Part shown: positions 45,625 to 56,881 of the stretch, in pieces
Layout: the number at the start of each line of letters is the position of its first letter
Position numbering within the stretch: position 1 is the stretch's first letter
Assembly (NCBI GenBank): GCA_023375675.1
Contig: JALQBC010000013.1
Coordinates: 496,001-560,000 of the forward strand
Direction of reading: 5' to 3'
DNA from: Cytospora piceicola
Taxonomy: Eukaryota > Ascomycota > Sordariomycetes > Diaporthales > Cytosporaceae
DNA length: 64,000 nt
The notes under the pieces: model-generated
Told to the model about the DNA's origin: nothing
Database searches by the model: none
The model's input: the letters and a program-made list of their open reading frames with translations, nothing else
Position numbers and translations under genes: made by a program

Positions 45625-46267
45625 TCAGTTGCGGCCCTGGCAGAGAAACTGTTAGTACAGATAACCCCAGGAGACAAGACAATTTGGGCTTTACCTCCAA
45701 GAACCCGGACATGAAACTCGACGGCAACCTCTTGTCGCCTCTGAAGTTGTCCTGCTGGAAATACGACATGACGTGGTTGGTTTGCTTCCAGAAGTTCATT
45801 GTTTCCTATTGCCCATGTCAGCCATTGGTTCCCCTCGCCTCGAAGTTCGTGAGCGTATATCCTAGTACCTGGTACTCTGCGTGGCTCTGGAAAAGCAGCA
45901 CATCAATGACGGGAAGCTTGTTGACATATCGGTGTCGCTCGAATTCCTGCCTCATCCTCGTCCGGATGACCGACACCGGGTAGGGAACGTTGTACATCGT
46001 CTGGATTTCCGGTGCCTGCGTATCGACCTCATTAGCCCTCACACATCTTTGTAGTCCATAATTGTCTAGCGGTTCATTGTGGGGCGTTTGGCTCGTTGCC
46101 TCGACTGACAGCTCTCATCCATTCCCGGTAGGCCGACATTACTCGCTTCTGGGCGTCGCCCCAGTTGGTGGCTATTCGGTGGTCAGCAAGGGATAAGGAA
46201 TTGGACAATCCAAATTGTACTGACACTGACGCGTCTTGCGCGCGAATTGAGTCGGTGAGATACCCAT
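45625..46267 (-). CDS. NDUFA6: Mitochondrial complex I subunit NDUFA6 (14.8 kDa, LYR family)
   Basis: The model has five exons on the minus strand: 46267-46225, 46171-46110, 46015-45869, 45805-45695 and 45636-45625, giving 124 aa. The order reads [15 protein letters not shown] | [20 protein letters not shown] | [16 protein letters not shown]...[10 protein letters not shown] | [17 protein letters not shown]...SGFLE | GRN. These match fungal NDUFA6 in order and spacing, including the LYR-type tripeptide (here AYR) near the N-terminus that docks acyl-carrier protein. The start at 46267 was chosen over longer upstream frames because it gives the family's short N-terminus. The last exon is only 12 nt (GRN plus stop), preceded by a clear TACTAAC branch site and TCTGCCAG acceptor. 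The protein acts on the matrix arm of complex I. Confidence 0.92.
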
Positions 46268-46605
46268 GATGGCTGAACAGTTTCTCGTTGATCGTGTCTG
46301 TCGTTTTTCGTGATCTTCGGTCTCGGTCGTCTCCAAGGCACTGACGTCCAGCCATGGCCGGTTGCTTCAATGATTCACGTGGAGAGATTAGATAAGAAAG
46401 CGCCAAGCCCGGGGTCTTGAAAGTTGCCTGCCGGGTCGTCGCCCATCAGCCTACAATTTGACATACAGCCTGCCACTTCCCAAAGCTCCCCGTCCCTTCT
46501 TTAAAACATAGAAGACCATACCGTCCACGCCGATCTACTTCATTCGCAGCATCACGAGACAGCCCTGACGACGAAATAATACCCACACATACGAAGCCAC
46601 CCAAC
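46268..46605. promoter_or_regulatory. Shared divergent promoter region, NDUFA6 and BUD31
   Basis: A 338-bp gap separates two genes transcribed away from each other, so their promoters must overlap or adjoin here. No strong TATA box is seen, which is usual for housekeeping genes. Confidence 0.55.
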
Positions 46606-47265
46606 ATGCCCGCCATACGACACTCCTCGAAGCGGAAGCCGCCACCCGAGGGCTTCAGCGACCTCGAGGATGACCTCCTGATCTTCGCCAATAAGATGAA
46701 GGACGCGCAGAACGCGACAAACGACCACGGCCGCAAACACGAGGCCGAGTGGCCCATATTCCAGATCTTGCACCAGCGCAGCCGGTACATCTACGAGCTC
46801 TACTACGAGAAGGAGGCGATCAGCAAGCAGCTCTACGATTGGTTGTTGAAGAACGGCTATGCGGACGCGATGCTGATTGCGAAGTGGAAGAAGCAAGGCT
46901 ATGAGAAGGTTTGTGGCCTACCTCTCGGGTGTTACCATTTTGACGTGAAGCTAACGGTGGTTGTAACAGTTGTGTTGCTTGCGGTGTGTCCAGACGAAGG
47001 AGACCAATTTCAAATGTGAGTACCATCCGAGAGCGACCAGTCTCCCCTCCTAGATATTTCTCGAGTCCTGAGACAAGTTTGATCCGGGAGCAACGAAAGC
47101 TTTACTCTTGGGTCATGTACTTCCGGTTGGGGGTTTCTCAGGGCAATTACTGACTCTGTTTTTGTAGCGACTTGCGTGTGTCGAGTGCCGAAGGCGCAAC
47201 TGAAGGAGGAACGAGAAGCTGGATGTGTCAGTTGTGGATGCAGAGGATGCGCCTCAAGCGACTGA
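46606..47265 (+). CDS. BUD31: Pre-mRNA splicing factor BUD31 (G10 family)
   Basis: The model has three exons: 46606-46908, 46970-47015 and 47168-47265 (introns 61 and 152 nt), giving 148 aa; family members are about 144-157 aa. The N-terminal half reads SSKRKPPPEGFSDLEDDL, then WPIFQILHQRSRYIYELYY, then LIAKWKKQGYEK, the diagnostic G10 block. The second and third exons supply the zinc-binding cysteines: LCCLRCVQT, TNFKSTCVCRVPK and CVSCGCRGC. The 46-nt middle exon is needed to supply the CCLRC motif. BUD31 is part of the NineTeen-related/activated spliceosome that stabilises the catalytic core in the nucleus. It is divergent from NDUFA6 and convergent with the zinc-finger gene (stops 262 bp apart). 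Confidence 0.95.
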
Positions 47266-47527
47266 AAGCGAAGCTTGCTCAACAGAATAGCATGGAACAC
47301 TTTGGTATCAAGCGCGGAACGGGATAGGTCGGAGTTCAGGGCTTTGCGATTTCACGAGAAGGTATGGCATCACCTCAAATGACCACAGATTCTGCCTGGC
47401 AGCACAATAGAGATTCATTTTCTTTCATACAGATCGCCTTCTTGACGAACCTGGGTATATCCTACGCCGCGAACGCCGAAATATGCAATCTGGAGGACCT
47501 GCGGCCCTGATGTCTCTATACCAGGAT

Positions 47528-48397
47528 CTACCGAGGAGCAAATCCAGCTCTCTGCCTCGGGCCAAACCGAACGGCTCTGGGCACGAACTTCAGCGAAGAC
47601 ATGGCGCCTGCTAGATCCTCCATTTCTGTGTCGACGACAGCCTTATTTGTTGCCTCGCCTGTCGGCTTGTTCGACTCGCTTGTGGGAACGCTTCTGTCTT
47701 CAGCAGGGGCCTTCTCGCCAGCAATGTTCTCGTCGGCGCCATGTCCTTGGGGACCGGGCTCGTCAGGCTCCTGCATAGCCACATCTTTCGACTCATGTGC
47801 AGCGTCACCCTTATTTGTCTCCGCGATGGCTTTCTTCCCGGTATTTTTGCCGGCCTTCTGTCCTCGAGGGCGACCGCCGTCGCGCTGCTTGGCCTGGGGC
47901 TTGCCTTGGTTGCGCTCCACCAGCATTGATTGGCGGCGATCTATACCAACCTTGGTGACGGCAAAGAAATAGTTGGCAGGATACATGTGCCGCTCGATGA
48001 GATGGACTCGTCTCTCGGTCGGCGTACTGCACTTCTCGTTGCAAGTCTCGACGAAACACGCAAACGTCGCCTCTCCCTTCTCCTTCTTCAGCTCAGTGAG
48101 GACGTTATGAAACTCATCGATATGCAGATCCAGAATGTGTGAGGAGGGGAAGCTCTTCCTGCAGTCAAGACATCGGTTCGTGTGCGCCTTGTTGTAGTGT
48201 GACTCGTAGTCTTTGTAGGACGCGAAAGTCAGCCCAGGCGGGTGTCCTGGTAAGGAGCACCTCATCTCGGGCTTAGGACCTTCGTTCGCGCGGTCATCAT
48301 CAAGGCCGACGATTTTCGAAACGGGTACAATCGCGACATCCTGCTGGTCGGTAGAAGATGGCTCGAGATCCTCTTCAGGCTCGCGTGAGCGCTTCAT
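47528..48397 (-). CDS. C2H2 zinc-finger protein, ZNF511-like
   Basis: A single exon of 289 aa starting MKRSREPEED at 48397; the frame stays open upstream but without an earlier ATG. Residues ~45-125 hold three C2H2-type fingers: CSLPGHPPG...H-x4-H, a classical CLDCRKSFPSSHILDLHIDEFH, and CFVETCNEKCSTPTERRVH-x4-H. The order, the 'ILDLHIDEFH' block and the following HMYPANYFF segment are like ZNF511 family proteins. The C-terminal half is disordered and basic, then acidic (GGRPRGQKAGKNTGKK; later E/D/P-rich), ending RAVRFGPRQRAGFAPR. Likely nuclear and nucleic-acid binding; target unknown. The family call rests on the finger pattern only. Confidence 0.8.
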   Translation of the reverse strand: MKRSREPEEDLEPSSTDQQDVAIVPVSKIVGLDDDRANEGPKPEMRCSLPGHPPGLTFASYKDYESHYNKAHTNRCLDCRKSFPSSHILDLHIDEFHNVLTELKKEKGEATFACFVETCNEKCSTPTERRVHLIERHMYPANYFFAVTKVGIDRRQSMLVERNQGKPQAKQRDGGRPRGQKAGKNTGKKAIAETNKGDAAHESKDVAMQEPDEPGPQGHGADENIAGEKAPAEDRSVPTSESNKPTGEATNKAVVDTEMEDLAGAMSSLKFVPRAVRFGPRQRAGFAPR

Positions 48398-49305
48398 TTT
48401 GCTGGTGGATACGGCGAGGCCACAGTACTTGCTAGTATGAACCTTCTCGCATCCGCATAACTTCGACACAATACCGTCAAATCGCGCCCGGTGCTGGATC
48501 CCTCACACGCGCTGCTAGTATAGACCAGGCGAATAGTCTCTACGCCAATGGTTGCTTGTAGGGTGTCTATTCGTGAGTGGTCTCTTCGTCGACAGTAAGA
48601 TAGATTCTGGTGGGATAATCCACTACTGGACTTATCGTTATTGCCTTACGTATTTCCGTACTGAGGCGCACCATCTGGGAAAGACTAAACGTGATCCAAG
48701 TGACGGGAAGAGGCGGTCTTGTTTGGGAGAATTTGTTGTTAGTTTTCAAACCGTTAGACAAGACCAGCATGGCTGTGACTTCACTGGGGGTGCCCACTGT
48801 AACAGTTCACTAGGTACCTAGGTGCCTTATCCCTGTAAGCGCACGGTCCAGCTGATCCAGTACTTTGCCGATCCACCTGGACTCAGAGTCAATCCGGGGT
48901 CGGGATGACTTCAATGTTCACACTTTGTTTCCCATACCGTCAGCGTCTGTCCGTCTTCGTCCGAACAACATTTATTGCAGAGTTCCACCTCGCGCTGTCG
49001 CAGGCCCTTTCGAGAGCACTTCCACAGCCCTCCTCGCCAATGTCATTCGCGCTAGAACCCACGAGCACTTTAACACAAGCTCCGCGCGCAAAACATCCCA
49101 TCGCGAGATTAGCCCACAGTTATGGATCAATGTCGCGCGGTCCAGTCGACTACATTTGAGCCCGGCCTCTGAGCATGGGCTTTATTTGAAACTTGGATCG
49201 AAAACTTTCGTTACTTTACTTTGCAAAATCACATTGACTTGTTCGTCACCACTACTGGGATTTCTGCCTCACCCAACATTGGCCCGCCTAGACGCCCGCG
49301 CAACG
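48398..49305. other. Divergent intergenic region, zinc-finger gene to EST1-like gene
   Basis: 908 bp without a supported gene, holding the promoters of both flanking genes. A CTAGGTACCTAGG palindrome lies near 48810. Confidence 0.55.
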
Positions 49306-52300
49306 ATGGACACTCTTGCGCCCGAGATGGATACACCGGCAGCTAGAGCCGCAGCCTACTGGCAGTATGTCCCGCCCTACTCTCATTCCCACCTTGATTG
49401 TTGGGTTACTTCGCCACGACTCCTCTGGTAGAATTCTGGAAGCATGCGGCGCCACTCGATGCCGAACCATGCCGCTAGAGGGGGTTGCTTTTCGTTGTTC
49501 GACAGTTTGCTGACATGCTCGTCTGTGCAGAGAGGCCAAGAGGTTGCAACTGAAGATCGTTCGCGACATCGACCTATTGAAGAAGGGGACTAGCAGCAAG
49601 TCTGAGGAGGACCAGTTGAATATGTTGGAAGAGAACATTGCTCAGTACGTTGGTTCGCCTTTGGGTATAGGATCAGTCCTGACAGAGTTACAAGCTTCCG
49701 ACTGCGCTATGTGTACACCATCGGCCAGGATCCGCGGTACATCCACAAGAAGCAGGGTTCCAGCAAACAAGATGCGGAGGATGTTATGTGGCAACTTCAT
49801 ATCTACATCAACAAGGCGTACCGAGACGTCCTCAACGATCGTCTACGAGGCCAGCAAAACGTTGTAACCAGGCGTAAGGTGGAGAAGCTTTATATCAACT
49901 ACCTCAAGACAGCCCAGGCTTTCTATCAGGGGTATTTCCAGCGTCTCCAATCGGCCCATGGCTTGCCCCAGATTCCGAGGATCAACAGTAAGCAGCGCTT
50001 TGGAAACAGTGTTAACTATCCCGTTTGGAATATTGGAATATCTGCTTTTGGGGTAGTCTTTCGCTTGGGCGGCCTCCCTCAAGGATGTCCAAATTGTTAT
50101 AGGCCCTTGCAGAGACGAATGACTACTAATACGAGACACCATAGGTATTCTGAAACTCGAGGGTCCCCCCAAGGTCGATGAGCGCCAAAGCCAACTCATC
50201 TCCGCTGAAAATGTGCGAAGGTCCTTTCACTCAACCCTTCTGCATCTGGGCGACCTCTCTCGGTGGAGACACAAAGCTCGACCAAAGCCAGATGGCTCAA
50301 GAATGGCTCTGCTGTACTACGACCTCGCCCATGATGTAAAACCAACCTCGGGAGATGCTCATCACCAGATGGGAATGATCTTCACCGAAGAGCACAATCA
50401 CCTGCTCGTTGTCTACCATCTGTATCGCTCTCTGGCCATAGAACTCCCGCACGGCAACTCGACACGAAACCTCGAGATTGAGTTCAAGCAGCTCTTACAG
50501 TCTTCTCCGCCCAGCAGACGGGCAGGCCCTCCTGACCCCAACGAAGCCTTTTCCAACTGGTTTGTAAAGCTGCACGCCCGATTTTACAAAGGGGAGCAGT
50601 TCTCTCAGCAGGAAGAGCTCGAAAATGAGGTACTCTATCGACTAGAGATGATGCTGAAGAAGCCAGCCACTCTACCACTGCTGCTGAAAATGGTACTTAC
50701 CAATATTGCAGCATACTATGTAGCAAAGTCCAGGGTCGAGAGTAAGTAGCATCTACGCAAACAAACTTCTTTACCAGACACCTACAGATCAGATCCCCGA
50801 ATCCAACACACCCGTTTTACCTCGAAGTCCGTGGGGATCATATATTTCGTCACACCTCCTTGTCTCTCGCGGGACGGTCTCGTACTTCATTCCACGATTT
50901 GATCTTTTGTCCCGGTCTCGAAGCTAACCTATCTTTTCAGAAAACTGGACTCTAGAGGCGTCCAATTCATGCCAGTTCATCCTAGGACTCAACGTCAAGT
51001 GGATTCTGGTCTTATCTCGCCTTCTTCAACCTGAACTGCAAGAATTCTCCAAGGCCGCTGCGCCTGCGGAAGACGAAACCTCGAGTGCGGATGACGGCGC
51101 CAAACCTGCTGGGAAGTTCAGCGCGTTCACGGAGAACATTCTACCCCTGATGCGTATCTATACGGCCTGGCTCTACATCTACCGATCCGACGTCGTGGGT
51201 TATCAAGAGCACCTGGGAAGCTCTGTCTACGACATGTACCGAAACCTTGCCCATGCGCTAACAGCCGTTGCTAAGGAGTTCAAGGGGGTGGCACCGATGT
51301 ACACATCGCCCTATCTCCTTCCCGAGGATGTGGTGGCTCTTGGAATGAAGCCGTTCGATGATCCGGAAATGGTGACGGTTTGCCGACTCCATCTCTCGCT
51401 CCAGAGCAATACTTTCAAGCCTCACTGGGAGGACATTGGCATTTCCAGAGACGGTCCCGAGATGGAAATGAGGGCTCGTGTTTACGATTTGATGAATTGC
51501 GGCTTCTCTCTCGCCCTTGACGACTATTTCCCGCTTACTGCAACCCTCCCTGCGGATGGTTCGGACGAGGCAATAACAATGTCCTATGTTGAGGGAGGCA
51601 AAGCACCACGAACTGTCCAAGGTGCCACCGTCAGCCCCCAGCCCGCCCCACATGCTGACCAGGTTGAACAACTGGAAGGTCAATTCCGCGACCTTGAACC
51701 TTCTCAGGAGGATCACCGTGTCCGACAGGCGAGCATGGCCGACAGTCCTGGAGTATCCGCTATGCCTGCAATTGACAATCTTAGCAATGGGCACGTAAGG
51801 GCGACGTCTGGATCGACGACGCTTCGAGATGCTCCAGCATACGATCGTGTGGGTGGCCTTGACCCCGTGGAGACCGAATCAGATCTGAATCTTGATGCTC
51901 AGATGCATGCCTTGGTTGATGATCTTCTGGACGAAGACGGATCGGGTTTGACTAAGCCTCAGTCCGGGCCGACATCCACAATTGGGCCGGAGGCATCGTC
52001 ATATGGCATGCACACTGCAACAGCCCAACAGGTCTTTGGCGGTTTGCAAACCCCAGGCCATGGTGCGGGTGCTACCTTTGGCAAGGTCAGCCCTTGGGGT
52101 TCTTACGTGAGCTCGCCACAAAACGGTCCTCTGCGACGTGAGTCTATGACTCCCCAGTACGACGACAGATTCCAATCCGGCGCTGGCTCTCCGAACCACG
52201 CACAGAGGACCTCGAGCACCTCTTCTCTGCAGGGAGTATTCCCTGCCTTCACCCCCGGTCCTCGATTGCCGTCGGGATCTGATTTCTCCGCCTTGTTCCC

Positions 52301-52952
52301 CTCGAACACCGCCCAAGGCCCTGGCAGTCAGTTCGGCCAGGCCGGCATAGGGTTCTCTGGCCGTCCCTCATCCGGCGCCTCCAGGAGGCTGCAAGGCAGT
52401 CGCGGTTCGATCGGGCACACCAGACAAAGACTTGGCGGCTCTACCGACAGCAGTGGGACTTCGCCTTTCTTCTCGCCGAAGACCAATGCCGGCGGCACGT
52501 ACGAGATTGCACCGGGAGCCCAGAATATGAACCCCCTCGCAACAGGAGCATCGCCACCTCCGGGATTTGGTATGGGCCCCAGTTCCTTCAACACCGTCTT
52601 CTCGCAGACCGCATCCGGCCTGCCTCCAGTCAACAGCCCGTACGGCCTGCCGCCAGTCCAGCTCGATGGAGCCTTTGACCAGGGAGACATGTATTCCTAC
52701 AAGCAGCAGTATGGTGGGGCCTTCCCTGCATACAAGCAACCCAGCAGTATGAACGCCGTGTGCAACGGGAACGTCTACGATGCCACTACGGCTTACGGGA
52801 GGGGGGTCATAGCTCCCAAGGACGACCCGACTCACTTCAGGAACGCTGTCAAGGGTACCCACATGTCAAAGGCCGTTGCTGCGGCTGATGCCTTCGACCG
52901 GGCCATCCTGGAGCGTGCTCTGACTGATGACAATCCAAGACCAAAGCGATGA
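49306..52952 (+). CDS. EST1/SMG7 family protein (nonsense-mediated decay or telomere)
   Basis: The model has five exons: 49306-49364, 49531-49644, 49695-49987, 50145-50741 and 50941-52952, giving 1024 aa. All donors fit GTRNGN, and each splice keeps the frame. Residues ~1-150 form the helical N-terminal region (YWQEAKRLQLKIVRDIDLLKK; GQDPRYIHKKQGSSKQDAED; a long helix ending KLYINYLKTAQAFYQGYFQR). The 14-3-3-like/TPR and EST1 DNA/RNA-binding region follows, with HSTLLHLGDLSRWRHK, RMALLYYDLAHDVKPTSGDA and HHQMGMIFTEEHNHLLVVYH, which are diagnostic of EST1, EBS1 and SMG5-7. The last ~420 residues are disordered and Ser/Gly/Pro-rich, and no PIN domain is seen, so SMG7/Ebs1-type is likelier than SMG6. 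Family members bind phosphorylated Upf1 or telomerase; which applies here cannot be told. Confidence 0.9.
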
Positions 52953-53442
52953 GCAGCCGTTTCATTGTTCAGTTCATGAGACGAGTCTACAGTGCAGAAG
53001 GTGTCAGACTCTGCCGAGGCCTCGGTGGCGTATTATCCAAGGGGTCTTGGAAGGCCCGACAGGCTGTCTCCTGTGAAGAAATACAGTCGAAATCCGACTT
53101 CTGGATCTTCATGGATGCTACAAGTTTGTCTTCGTCACGCCGCGAGAGTATTCTTGAGGTGCGCGAATGACTTGGTGCCCGGGTTTACCGGTATCTTTTC
53201 AAATTGCTGTTATCCTTGTCTGGAAATGATGAAGAAGCTTTCTACTTCCAGACCATGTTTCAATGGACCTGGCAGAATGGGGAATCATAAGTTGAATTTT
53301 GACACAGAAGCGAACCCTTTTTCTCGCTTTCCCGCCCAGTGTATGGAAAAATTCACCGTTGTTGAAGACAGGCTTTTACCCCTTAAATACCTTGAGACGC
53401 CGAACCCGAAGGAAGAGAGAGAAAATCCGGCTAGTCTGTCAT
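52953..53442. other. Convergent 3' region, EST1-like and adenosine kinase genes
   Basis: 490 bp between two facing stop codons, with no gene visible; it presumably holds both 3' untranslated regions. Confidence 0.6.
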
Positions 53443-54933
53443 TTAGAAGGCACCTTCGTAGGACTTCTTGGGGAAGGGGTAACTGTGGGGCAGAACGAGG
53501 TCAGCGCTGCTGTGGATAGCAAAATTGTTTAGGAGGAGAATGAAGGGGTGTGTGAGTGAGAGAAGTATTAAGCGTCTCGATCAAAGCGCTTCTGATAGCG
53601 GTAGCAAACAGTCGATAGTAATATGGACATGTTGGACATCTTAAAGAACACCGGCTGGGAGGAACTTACGAGGGACCCAGCTCCTGGATGCTGAGCTTGG
53701 CCAGCCACTGGCCCATGTGGATGGACTCCTCGAGGGTCTTGCCCTCGACGATGCCGGCGCACAGCCCGCCGGCGAACGCGTCGCCGGCGCCGTTGGTGTC
53801 GTTGATCTGCTCCTTGCCGATGGAGTGGACGGGGTACTCCTTGACCTCGTCGTCGCCCTGGGTGGCGACGACGGTGGGCTCGGTGCCGTGGGTGATGATG
53901 GCCACGCGCTTGCGCTGCTTGTTCTCCTTGGGCAGGTTGGCCATCAGCTTGGCGATCTCCTTGAGGTCCTTGGTGGCGTGGCCCTGGGCCTCGGCCCAGG
54001 TCTCGGCCTCGGTCTCGTTGCCGATGATGTAGTCCCAGTAGGGGGAGCTGGCGTCCAGGGGCTCCTTGAAGAACTGGGCGATAAAGGGGGCGGACAGGGA
54101 GAGGACGAAGATCTTGTTCTTGGCGGCGGCCTCCTTGGCGAGCTCCATGATGGCGGGGGGGCAGACTGCGCGGGCGGAAAGGTCAGTATATATATAAGGG
54201 AATAGGAACACATCGGGACCAGTCCACCGGCCAAGGAGGCCAGGGGACAAGAGGAGGAAGGGGGGGGGGGGTGGGTTGGCCCTTACCGGTGAAGTGGTAT
54301 CCACCAATGTAGTACACCTCGGCGTTCTCGACCAGGCTCCAGATCTCAGGCTTCTTCAGGTGGTCCAGGCCGTAGTGGTTGGCGGCGGCCAGGTCGGTGC
54401 ACATGCTCCTGTTGTGGCCGGTGATGACGACTCCGCAGCGGCCGGTGGGCTGGCTGGCCTCGACGCGGTACTCGACGCGGAGGCCGGCCTGCTTGACGGC
54501 GTCCTTGAGGATGGCGGCGTACTTGTCGTCGCCGACGCCGCCCAGGTAGACGACGCTGTTGTCGGGCAGGATGTACTGGGCGCCGCGGGCCGTGTTCTGG
54601 GCGGCGCCGCCGGCGATCAGCTTCGCCTCGAAGTTGTTGAGCAGGTCCTCGTAGATGCCCAGGTGCTTCTCCTCGGCCAGGATGGCATCGTTCTCCTTGA
54701 GGCCGTACTTGGCCAGGAGCTCCTCGGTCCCGAAGGCCTGGATGTCTGTTTGGTGGGGAGGGGTATGATGGTCAGCCGAGGGCTCGGGTTCCGAGATCTT
54801 GATGTCGAGGAGAGGGGAGGAGGCATGGCAGAGGAGGGGTGTCGAGGTCTTGAGCCTCGCAGCGGTCCGGGTTGGACTTACCAAGGAGAGGGTTCTCCAG
54901 ACACAAGAGACGGTATTCCTTTGTGGCAGCCAT
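53443..54933 (-). CDS. ADO1: Adenosine kinase
   Basis: The model has four exons on the minus strand: 54933-54882, 54745-54287, 54165-53670 and 53482-53443 (introns 136, 121 and 187 nt), giving 348 aa, the usual size. It phosphorylates adenosine to AMP with ATP, supporting purine salvage and removing adenosine made by the methyl cycle. Motifs: ENPLLGDIQA near the N-terminus, LIAGGAAQNTARGAQYIL (PfkB signature 1 region), QPTGRCGVVI, then the C-terminal signature INDTNGAGDAFAGGL with the catalytic Asp in GAGD. It ends ELGPSYPFPKKSYEGAF, which only the last 40-nt exon provides. The chosen start MAATKEYR is standard, but the frame stays open upstream to another ATG at 55158. Codon use is strongly biased, indicating high expression. 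Cytosolic. Confidence 0.95.
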
Positions 54934-55734
54934 TTTATTGATTCGGCTTGTTCTAGTGGTGGTCGTGTGGAAATTTCTTCGTCTTTGGGCTGGAGGGATG
55001 ATGGGGTTGACTGATGTTATGGCGGGGTTATAGAAGAAGTGCTGGGAGCTGAGCCGGTGCGTGGTGTGGGGTGCAAACAGACCCTTGCCAGTGTAAGCTC
55101 GGGTTTCAATGGACGAGACAAATCGGGACAAGAGTCCCTGGGAGACTGAGATGGGCATGTTGAATGATGACTAGATATGATTACTCAAATACAAACACAA
55201 ATACACTCCAATTCAATCGCCTGGGTCGGTCGGTCGGTCGGTCGGTCGGTTGTGCATTCATCGAAATCAAAATACGGAGGGCAAAATGTCTTGTATTATC
55301 TCGAAAGTGCGTGTGGCTTGCTATACCAATGATTTCACAACGGATGGCAGGGGAAGGTGGCAGGCAAGACAGGTCAGGTCAGGTAGGCTGATCACTCAAA
55401 ACGCCCTTGATCATATGATTCCACTGTGAGCTCATATCTCGCCGGAGCCAGACGGAACTGGCTGGTTCGGCTCCTGACAATGTCCAGGTCTACCTTCCCA
55501 GCATCCATCATGGCGCATCTGTTCCTCCACGGTGTATTACGACCGCGGTGAGATGGCGTTCCCAGAAGTAGGCACCCAGTTTTGGTTTTGGAATCTTTCT
55601 TTTTGTATTCCGTGAATGCCGAGGTACTACCCATAGCGATGTATTTTTCATCATGACCGCCCTTAGTACCAGAACACACAAGACCGAAGATCAAAGCAAT
55701 CCGTAACCCCAAACCCATGAAATCAGTGAAAGCT
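54934..55734. other. Intergenic region between adenosine kinase and RPL2
   Basis: 801 bp containing the adenosine kinase promoter and leader and the RPL2 3' region. A minus-strand open frame from 55158 runs in frame into the kinase (see findings). A GGTC tetranucleotide repeat is at 55223-55250. Confidence 0.6.
55223..55250. repeat. GGTC tetranucleotide microsatellite
   Basis: Six consecutive GGTC/TCGG units. Confidence 0.9.
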
Positions 55735-56676
55735 CTACTCCTTGATCTTCTGGGTACCACGCAGCAGACCAGTCCGTCTGGCAGCGATGAGACCAGCCTT
55801 TTGACCGGAGACGGCGTAACGGTTGATGGTAGAGGCTTTACCGATATGTTGGTGGTTACCCTGTAGAGCAGAGATGTCAGAAAGAGATGGTAAATTATGG
55901 GCTCGAAATTACTTACACCACCGTGGGGATGGTCCACGGGGTTCATGGCAACACCACGAGTCTTGGGCCAGCAGTTACGCTTGACGGCGAACTTGTGCTT
56001 GGCACGAGAAGCCTCTGTTGGACTCGTCAGCAATTTTTTCCTTTCCTCAAAAAAATTATCTCAGTGCAGATTTGAGAGCAGCGCTTCATCCTCCCGGCGC
56101 CTTGTCTCGAATCTGCACTTCCAGGTTCCACGTACTCAGCATAGGCTTGTCTGTTCGGCCACCACCAGCGACAATACCGATCATACCACGGGAGGTGGAG
56201 TGAACGATCTTCTTGGCACCGGAGGGCAGCTTGATGCGGGTCTTGCCCTCATCGGGGTTGTGTCCGATGATGGTGATGTAGTTGCCGGAGGTACGGCCGA
56301 GAGTACCACGGTCACCAATCTTGTCCTCGACGTTGGAAACGACGGTACCCTCGGGCATGGAGCCGAGAGGCAGGACGTTACCGACGGTCAGGGCGGCGTT
56401 CTTTCCGGCGTAGACGAACTGGCCAGTGTACATGCCCTCGTTGGCGATGAAGGTGTGGGTGGTCAGCTTGAACTTGTAGGGGTCGCGGAAGACGACCTTG
56501 GCCAGAGGAGCGCCACGGCCGGGGTCGTGGATGATCTGCTTGACGACACCACGAATGTATCCGTGTCGCTCGGCGTAGTCGAGGGACCTGAACTTGGCCG
56601 GGGCCTTATTCAGGCGGGTGATCGCCTTGAAGATAGGCGACGAACCCTTTCGCTGGTTCCTGATAACTCTTCCCAT
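55735..56676 (-). CDS. RPL2: Large-subunit ribosomal protein uL2 (RPL2/L8)
   Basis: The model has three exons on the minus strand: 56676-56136, 56014-55917 and 55860-55735 (introns 121 and 56 nt), giving 254 aa, exactly the usual eukaryotic length. It begins [16 protein letters not shown], continues with the N-terminal OB-fold, and contains [13 protein letters not shown], the uL2 signature with the conserved His near the peptidyl-transferase centre. It ends [14 protein letters not shown]. The first splice joins KPML to [18 protein letters not shown] and the second joins HPHGG to [10 protein letters not shown]. uL2 is needed for subunit association, tRNA binding and peptidyl-transferase activity in the cytosolic ribosome. 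Codons are strongly optimised. A further intron lies in the 5' leader. Confidence 0.97.
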
Positions 56677-56701
56677 CTTGGCTGCTGGCTCGAGGCGTCA
56701 C

Positions 56702-56881
56702 CTGTTAGAGAGAGGAAAAAGTGTGAGTCTGATTGAACGTTGCGGTCGAACCGAACTGGATGCAGTCTAGAGGTTGTGGGAATGTAGAGCAAGTTGGACT
56801 GGTTTATAGCGACCAGTCTAATTGCGCATTCCCTCAATCTTGCGACAGGTGTAATGGCTGGGTGCGGGATTCTGTACTTAC
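56702..56881 (-). other. Probable intron in the RPL2 5' untranslated leader
   Basis: On the minus strand a CCCGTAAGTAC donor at 56881 and a CTCTCTAACAG acceptor ending at 56702 enclose 180 nt; the second leader exon then runs 25 nt to the ATG at 56676. Leader introns are common in fungal ribosomal protein genes. Inferred from sites only. Confidence 0.6.

Noticed and set aside
53717..54941. Long Val/Leu/Gly/Asp-rich plus-strand frames over the adenosine kinase gene
   Set aside because: Antisense shadows of a highly codon-biased gene; the minus-strand frame has full kinase motifs.
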